A DNA stretch of 47,690 bases from an uncultured Prevotella sp. (lineage in GTDB: Bacteria; Bacteroidota; Bacteroidia; Bacteroidales; Bacteroidaceae), in NCBI GenBank assembly GCA_900322175.1, contig ONYZ01000038.1, positions 1-47,690 of the forward strand, written 5' to 3'. Below, one piece after another: positions 43,298 through 47,690 of the stretch; the stretch's first letter is position 1; each line of letters begins with the position of its first letter. The translations under genes and the position numbers were made by a program. A model generated the notes under the pieces. It was not told where the DNA came from. It made no database searches and saw only the letters and a list, made by a program, of their open reading frames with translations.

Positions 43298-43305
43298 TAA
43301 CTTTG
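43298..43305 (+). promoter_or_regulatory. -7 element of the restriction-modification operon
   Basis: TAACTTTG, 27 bp before the ATG at 43333, matches TAnnTTTG; no clear -33. Confidence 0.5.
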
Positions 43306-43332
43306 CCGTCGAAATTCAAAACATATAATAGT

Positions 43333-44304
43333 ATGGCAAAGAAGAAGTATTCGATAAACAAGAATAAGACTGAACGATGGAAAGCGGACGTGCAGAAATC
43401 CGTCTTGTTTTATAACGACTGGTTCCTGAACTTTGCGCCAGACACCTACATCAATGCCCGAAGGGAGGCCATCAATAAGGTGGAAAGCGCTTTCCAAAAG
43501 ACCGAATGCTTCAATAGTCTATCCATAGAGATGCTGAAGACAGCCCCGGAGACCATCACGATTCTCCGCTTGGCAACCACGCCTCCTTTGGCGCGTGACA
43601 GGCTTATCGGACTTGCAGATATTACAAGCAATCTGATGGAGAAGATGGAAGAGGGGCGTTTCCCTCCAAAGATGAAGCAAAAGGACATCGACAAGTCGCT
43701 GAGCCGTATTATCGATATCATCAACCGTCTTCTCGACAAAGAAATCATGCCTTGGCTGGAAGACAAACGCTATCCGCACGAGATGGACAGACTCCTGGCT
43801 ACGCACGTCATCGGCGACCGCGTCTGCGGCTCATTATCAGACCCAATCATCCGCAAAGAACAGGAGCGTCGCCAACTTAAAAGCATTAGCGATTATCTTG
43901 AGCAGAAAGGTTACACGTTTGTCGAGTCAAAAGATATCGACGACTTCATGATGATGGAGGCCGGAACTTATTCATATCACCTCAACGTACCCGCTAAGAG
44001 GAGAGACGGAAAGGATGTCAACATGCCTATTGACGTGGTCATTAAGCGTAAGGATGCTAAGGCCGACGAGTTGCCTGTGCTTATTGAATGTAAGTCGGCA
44101 GGCGACTTCACCAACACCAACAAACGGCGTAAGGAGGAGGCAACGAAGATTGAACAACTGGAGTTTAAGTATGGTAATAAGGTAGAGTTCATCCTCTTCC
44201 TTTGTGGCTACTTTGACAGTGCCTATTTAGGTTACGAAGCCGGCGAGGGCATCGACTGGATTTGGGAGCATCGCATCGAGGACTTTAGCAAAGCAGGAAT
44301 CTAA
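43333..44304 (+). CDS. XamI-family type II restriction endonuclease
   Basis: A start at 43333 (MAKKKYSINKNKTERWKADV) fits the promoter and gives 323 residues; an ATG 10 codons upstream is less likely. The protein resembles the XamI restriction enzyme family. The catalytic PD-(D/E)XK site is visible as Asp234 in MPIDVVIK and Glu252/Lys254 in LIECKSAGD. XamI itself cuts GTCGAC, but the specificity of this enzyme is not established. The methyltransferase gene begins at the very next base after the stop, so the two are one operon. Expression of nuclease before methylase is less usual and suggests control at the protein or promoter level. Confidence 0.82.
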   Translation: MAKKKYSINKNKTERWKADVQKSVLFYNDWFLNFAPDTYINARREAINKVESAFQKTECFNSLSIEMLKTAPETITILRLATTPPLARDRLIGLADITSNLMEKMEEGRFPPKMKQKDIDKSLSRIIDIINRLLDKEIMPWLEDKRYPHEMDRLLATHVIGDRVCGSLSDPIIRKEQERRQLKSISDYLEQKGYTFVESKDIDDFMMMEAGTYSYHLNVPAKRRDGKDVNMPIDVVIKRKDAKADELPVLIECKSAGDFTNTNKRRKEEATKIEQLEFKYGNKVEFILFLCGYFDSAYLGYEAGEGIDWIWEHRIEDFSKAGI

Positions 44305-45837
44305 ATGAACGAGAGAGAAAGACAGCGCAAGGCAATGCAGGACGGGCTGGACGCTCAGAAGACGCAGAAAGACCGCAACGTGATGGGACAGTTCTCGACG
44401 CCCTATCCGCTGGCTCTTGACATGATGCAGTATATGCGGACGCTCATCGGCAGCAACACCGCGTCGTTCATCGAACCGGCCATCGGCACGGGCGTTTTCT
44501 ACTCGGCCTACAGGGAAGTATTCAAGGAATCGCATAGTCGCGTCCTTGGCTTCGAGGTTGACCCGCACTATTTCAACCCCACGAAGGACTTTTGGCAAGA
44601 CACGCCATTGGAGCTCCGCTGCGCTGACTTCCTCGCCCAGCAGCCAGACGGCCAGTTCGACATGCTCGTTGCCAATCCGCCTTACGTCCGCCATCATCAT
44701 ATTGATAACGACACGAAAGTCCGTCTGCAAAATGCTATTCAGCGTACCTCCGGCATCCGCATATCCGGCCTCGCCGGACTCTACTGCTACTTCATGATGC
44801 TCTCCGCAGGCTGGCTACGCGAGGGTGGCCTGTCATGCTGGCTCGTCCCGAGCGAATTCATGGATGTCAATTACGGTGAGGCAGTTAAGCGTTACCTTCT
44901 ACAGAACGTCCAGCTTGTGCGCATCCACCGTTTCAAGGCCGAAGACCTCCAGTTTGCCGACGCACTTGTCAGCTCCTGCATCGTTGTATTTCGCAAAAGC
45001 AAGCCCACGGCATCCGAGCCTATTGAGTTCTCCATCGGCGGCAGCATCAACAATCCTGAGTCCATCAAGCACATCGACCCCAAGAACTTGAAGCCCACCG
45101 ACAAGTGGACGAACCTTTTCATCGACGAACTGACAACCGACGAACCGCAGGCCACCCTCGGCGACTTCTTCAACGTGAAGCGAGGCATAGCCACAGGCGA
45201 CAATGACTTCTTCATTTTAGACCAGGAGACCATCGACCGCTACGAAATCCCACAGGCCTTTCTGCGTCCCATCCTACCAAGCCCCCGCTACATCAAGGGC
45301 GACCGCATCGATAGTACTGACGGCCTCCCCGACGTAGAACACAAGCAATTTCTGTTCAGTTGTAGCCTCCCCGAAAGCGTCGTTAAGGAAAGATACCCTA
45401 AAGTTTGGCAATATATCTGTCTCGGTCTGGAGCGCGGCGTCCAGAAAGGCTACATCTGCAGCCGCCGCACGCCCTGGTACTCCTGCGAAGACCGAGAGCC
45501 CGCCGCTTTCGTTGTTCCATACATGGGTCGCTCCGAAACCAGCAACCGCATGTTCCGTTTCATCCTCAACACATCACGCGCTATCACCACAAATGTCTAC
45601 CTGTTGCTCTATCCCAAGCCACAATATGCCCGCTGCTTGAAGGATGAAGACGTACTAACTGAAATATGGCACGAACTGAACACAATCCCCACTGAGACCC
45701 TCTCCCGCAACGGTCGCTTCTACGGCGGTGGCCTTCGAAAGATGGAGCCGAACGAGCTTATGCGCACACCCGCTAACGGAATCGCCTCCCTCATGTCCTC
45801 CCGCTCCACTTACCGACAGCTTGCCCTGTTCGGATAA
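44305..45837 (+). CDS. N6-adenine DNA methyltransferase of the XamI-like system
   Basis: The 510-residue protein has the S-adenosylmethionine motif I (FIEPAIGTGVF, 55-65) and the catalytic NPPY motif (124-127 in VANPPYVRHH), in the gamma-type order of Eco57I/TaqI-like N6-adenine methylases. The C-terminal half (about 280-500, starting near GDFFNVKRGIATGDNDFF) resembles the TaqI-like target-recognition domain. It should protect the sites cut by the upstream nuclease. It follows the nuclease with no gap and is not obviously damaged. Confidence 0.9.
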   Translation: MNERERQRKAMQDGLDAQKTQKDRNVMGQFSTPYPLALDMMQYMRTLIGSNTASFIEPAIGTGVFYSAYREVFKESHSRVLGFEVDPHYFNPTKDFWQDTPLELRCADFLAQQPDGQFDMLVANPPYVRHHHIDNDTKVRLQNAIQRTSGIRISGLAGLYCYFMMLSAGWLREGGLSCWLVPSEFMDVNYGEAVKRYLLQNVQLVRIHRFKAEDLQFADALVSSCIVVFRKSKPTASEPIEFSIGGSINNPESIKHIDPKNLKPTDKWTNLFIDELTTDEPQATLGDFFNVKRGIATGDNDFFILDQETIDRYEIPQAFLRPILPSPRYIKGDRIDSTDGLPDVEHKQFLFSCSLPESVVKERYPKVWQYICLGLERGVQKGYICSRRTPWYSCEDREPAAFVVPYMGRSETSNRMFRFILNTSRAITTNVYLLLYPKPQYARCLKDEDVLTEIWHELNTIPTETLSRNGRFYGGGLRKMEPNELMRTPANGIASLMSSRSTYRQLALFG

Positions 45838-45877
45838 GCCATAACGCAATAATTCTAAACATTAACGTTTTCTACCT

Positions 45878-45988
45878 ATGAATCATCATCAGCAGAAAGA
45901 CGGCGGACGCCCTCCGCCTGACGGAAAATCGCAGTTCAAGCGCTTGAACTACGATTCCAGAGCCGCTGCAAGGAGTTTAAAGGCTTGA
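45878..45988 (+). CDS. Possible 36-residue small ORF entering the tandem repeat
   Basis: ATG at 45878 to TGA at 45986 encodes a His/Gln/Pro-rich start (MNHHQQKDGGRPPPDGKSQF) and a basic tail (KRLNYDSRAAARSLKA). It has no recognised family and ends inside the second repeat unit. A GGCGGA/TCCGCC hairpin lies within it at 45902-45918. It may be only the non-coding flank of the repeat array. Confidence 0.2.
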   Translation: MNHHQQKDGGRPPPDGKSQFKRLNYDSRAAARSLKA

Positions 45989-46172
45989 ACTATGCCCCGC
46001 AACTCTGCGGCAAGGAGTTCAAAGGCTTGAACTAAGCCCCGCAAACCTGCGACAAGGAGTTCAAAGGCTTGAACTAAGCCCCGCAAACCCGCGACAGGGA
46101 GTTCAAAGGCTTGAACTAAGCCCCGCAAACCTGCGACAGGGAGTTCAAAGGCTTGAACTAAGCCCCGCAAAC
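45928..46172. repeat. 42-bp tandem repeat array with palindromic core
   Basis: Six units start at 45928 (degenerate), 45970, 46012, 46054, 46096 and 46138 at an exact 42-bp period. Each carries AGTTCAA and TTGAACT arms around AGGC; in the first unit the core is a perfect 18-bp palindrome. The remainder of the unit is C/G-rich (AAGCCCCGCAAACCTGCGAC). There are no unique spacers, so it is not a CRISPR. The period is a multiple of three, leaving repeat frames open on both strands, but without credible starts. Confidence 0.9.
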
Positions 46173-46240
46173 AGAAATTAAGTAATAACAATGGTCGCTC
46201 CGCTCAAAATTGTAGAAAATTGAATCAAAAAATTATAAAA

Positions 46241-46341
46241 GGAGTCCGCTGACGCGGAGAAATCATACAAATCTGAACAAATCTTTCAAAATATTCTGTT
46301 AGATTTGATAAGATTTGAAAGATTTCTCTCCGAAGGAGACT
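46241..46341. repeat. Imperfect inverted repeat
   Basis: GGAGAAATC (about 46256-46264) and AAATCTTTCAAA (46279-46290) are mirrored by TTTGAAAGATTT (46314-46325) and GATTTCTC (46321-46328). It lies between the 42-bp array and the DUF6261 gene. No gene is seen in 46173-46474. Confidence 0.6.
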
Positions 46342-46355
46342 AAAAATGAAGTCAC

Positions 46356-46406
46356 TGACCCCACCCCCGACCCCTCCCCTACATGGGAGGGGAGAAGCGC
46401 GGAGGT
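46356..46406. repeat. G/C-run palindromic repeat upstream of DUF6261
   Basis: CCCCTCCC (46371-46378) and GGGAGGGG (46385-46392) form an 8-bp stem after CCACCCCCGA. It resembles in style the palindromic repeat inside rnc at 30479-30570. Confidence 0.65.
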
Positions 46407-46474
46407 TTTTCTTACAATTTACGAATAAGATTTTTTTATAATTTTGAGCGAAGCGACCCCAAAGAGAAAAAGAT

Positions 46475-47476
46475 ATGCAAGAAGATATTTTATTGGTTCC
46501 CTATCAGGACCTTTCGCAGTGGCCCAACGACCTGCACCTGCAATTTAACCAGACGCAGGACGAGCAGATGGACGCGGAGTTCGACGTGGACAATCCCGCG
46601 CCGGGAAAGCTGGCCACGGCCATCGCCGACCACAAGGCTGCCGTGGCCACGGAAAACTCGGCCTACATCGTGTCGCGCTCGTCAGAATACACCGAGCAGA
46701 TAGCCGAGCAGGACGCAATCCGCGACACGAAAATTGACGAGGCGACGTCGGTGGCCAACGCCATGTCGAAGGTGGCCTCGCTGCCCGCGATGCAGCAGGC
46801 CGCTCAGGTGTGGCTGCGCGGCTGGAACGTCTATAAGCCCAACCCTAAGTCGGCCTACGAGGCTGAGACGACGGCCATTCAGCAGTGGTACGAGGACTAC
46901 CAAGCCGACCCCGACCAGCAGCAGGCCGCCAGAACGCTGGGCATCGAGCAAATCATTGCCGACATGGTGGCCGCCAACAACGAGGTTCACCGCCTCATCG
47001 TGTTGCGCGAGAACACGCAGGGCCAGCAGCAGAACACCACCGTCTCGCTGAAGGACGCCCGCACGGCCACGGACAAGGCGTACAAGTGGATGATTCTGTG
47101 CCTGAACTCCTACGAGGTGGTCGATTCCCACCCGGAGCGCTTCACCAACGTCATCTCGAACCTCATTTCGCAGCAGGAGTACTACCTCGGACTCGTGAAA
47201 GACCGCCAGCGCACGAACAAGCGCGTGCAGGTGAAGAGCGAGGAAATCGGCAACCACACCTACGCCACCGCCCGCGAGTGGACGTGGGAGCGCCTCATCG
47301 AGGACGGCAAGGCCCAGCTCGCCATCGACAAGGACGACACCACGCGCATCATCTCCACCGACAAGAAGGCCGCGAAGGCCGGCACCCTCTGCCTCGCGCT
47401 GAAGGGCGTGCCCGTGAAGCCGACGGACGAGGTGGACGTTTCGATTAGCATTATAACGCTGCCCGAATGTCGGTAA
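46475..47476 (+). CDS. DUF6261-like protein of unknown function
   Basis: The 333-residue cytosolic protein has no signal peptide. It is helical, with heptad-like stretches in which charged residues recur (for example SRSSEYTEQIAEQDAIRDTK, about 69-88). The overall pattern (N-terminal LLVPYQDLSQWPNDLHLQF, middle AAQVWLRGWNVYKPNPKSAY) recalls DUF6261, a Bacteroidales family with no known role. Base composition is much richer in G and C than in the first 36 kb. It follows the repeat-rich gap and ends in a strong terminator. Confidence 0.6.
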   Translation: MQEDILLVPYQDLSQWPNDLHLQFNQTQDEQMDAEFDVDNPAPGKLATAIADHKAAVATENSAYIVSRSSEYTEQIAEQDAIRDTKIDEATSVANAMSKVASLPAMQQAAQVWLRGWNVYKPNPKSAYEAETTAIQQWYEDYQADPDQQQAARTLGIEQIIADMVAANNEVHRLIVLRENTQGQQQNTTVSLKDARTATDKAYKWMILCLNSYEVVDSHPERFTNVISNLISQQEYYLGLVKDRQRTNKRVQVKSEEIGNHTYATAREWTWERLIEDGKAQLAIDKDDTTRIISTDKKAAKAGTLCLALKGVPVKPTDEVDVSISIITLPECR

Positions 47477-47501
47477 TACGATGTTCGGGCAGCGTTTCTT
47501 T
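47457..47501 (+). terminator. Terminator after the DUF6261-like gene
   Basis: An 11-bp perfect stem, CGCTGCCCGAA (47457-47467) and TTCGGGCAGCG (47484-47494), is followed by TTTCTTTT. The stem begins before the stop codon at 47474-47476. Confidence 0.88.
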
Positions 47502-47518
47502 TGTCTGCCTGCCGTCGT

Positions 47519-47545
47519 GTTACAAATGAATAGCCATGCGTTACG
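47519..47545. repeat. 27-bp direct repeat, copy 2
   Basis: This copy is identical to 43179-43205 in the same orientation. It ends 30 bp before a -7 element, just upstream of where the -33 would lie for a gene beginning beyond the window. Confidence 0.9.
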
Positions 47546-47575
47546 GATAAATATGTATATAAGCCGGAGAATGGT

Positions 47576-47583
47576 TAATTTTG
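47576..47583 (+). promoter_or_regulatory. -7 element for a gene beyond the window
   Basis: TAATTTTG matches TAnnTTTG; TATG lies 20 bp upstream in the -33 position. No start codon with a lasting frame follows before 47690, so the gene starts outside. Confidence 0.45.
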
Positions 47584-47690
47584 CAGCGGAATGTGTGTCA
47601 CGATGATGAAATGACACTTGGGAGTGGCTCTTTCAGTGGAATCAGTCAGCAACTTCCGAAGAGATGGTAGTAGGCCTACCGCATTCGATG

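Noticed and set aside
45928-46172. CRISPR array
   Set aside because: The units are contiguous 42-bp tandem copies with no unique spacers and no cas genes nearby.
45949-46191. Minus-strand frame with 14-residue repeats (GLRGLVQAFELPVA)
   Set aside because: It is open only because the 42-bp DNA repeat is a multiple of three; a plus-strand repeat frame is equally open. The DNA palindrome is the better explanation.
46682-47617. 311-residue minus-strand frame opposite the DUF6261-like gene
   Set aside because: Compositional shadow in GC-rich DNA. The plus-strand frame has balanced amino acid use and a proper terminator at its end.
1-47690. Avoidance of GTCGAC as evidence for XamI specificity
   Set aside because: GTCGAC occurs repeatedly (2543, 2985, 3478, 10596 and others), so there is no avoidance; protection by methylation would make avoidance unnecessary anyway.
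47600-47690. Start of a new gene at the right edge
   Set aside because: The ATG codons near 47602-47610 soon meet stops, so no frame reaches the window end credibly; only a -7 element is called.

Overview
The window looks like a gut or rumen Bacteroidales chromosome, most likely Prevotella or a close relative. This rests on SusC/SusD and hybrid two-component (HTCS) genes, a BspA-type leucine-rich repeat remnant, DUF4254, DUF6261 and DUF3857 families, few Shine-Dalgarno sites, and repeated promoters of the Bacteroidetes form TTTG-N19/20-TAnnTTTG. No rRNA, tRNA or CRISPR array was seen. The species assignment is inference.

Layout. 1-1.7 kb: the end of an AraC-type regulator, a broken BspA-like gene, and a 0.8 kb non-coding region with mirror-image GCCTACAT repeats. 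1.7-5.5 kb: two coupled DUF3857/transglutaminase-like exported proteins, one with its catalytic Cys and one without. 5.6-18.6 kb: a pectin/arabinan utilisation locus. On the minus strand it runs GH28, SusC, SusD, GH28; on the divergent plus strand it runs PfkB-type sugar kinase, GH127-type beta-L-arabinofuranosidase, GH51 alpha-L-arabinofuranosidase. GH28 enzymes would cut the galacturonan backbone, SusCD would bind and import oligosaccharides, and the arabinofuranosidases would strip arabinose side chains. 18.6-28.8 kb: a CotH/lamin-tail surface protein, a histidine acid phosphatase, a GH3-fold/Ig-like lipoprotein/DUF3108 operon, and an ECF sigma factor coupled to a membrane-anchored barrel-like protein. 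28.9-30.2 kb: a lipoprotein serpin.

30.4-36.6 kb is mostly housekeeping: rnc, fabF and acpP on the minus strand; DUF4254, a GT9 glycosyltransferase, rubredoxin and a double PD-(D/E)XK nuclease on the plus strand. A palindrome-dense gap at 36.6-37.25 kb marks a visible rise in GC. Beyond it lie an HTCS gene broken by a deletion and frameshift, a GH42 beta-galactosidase translationally coupled to it, a XamI-like type II restriction-modification pair, a 42-bp tandem palindromic repeat array, and a DUF6261 gene. An exact 27-bp direct repeat brackets the restriction-modification to DUF6261 segment.

The strongest unexplained signals are non-coding: repeat-word or palindrome arrays in the three longest gaps between convergent genes, a palindromic repeat absorbed into the rnc reading frame, the 42-bp array, and the 27-bp direct repeat. 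No complete new multi-gene system could be demonstrated from sequence alone.
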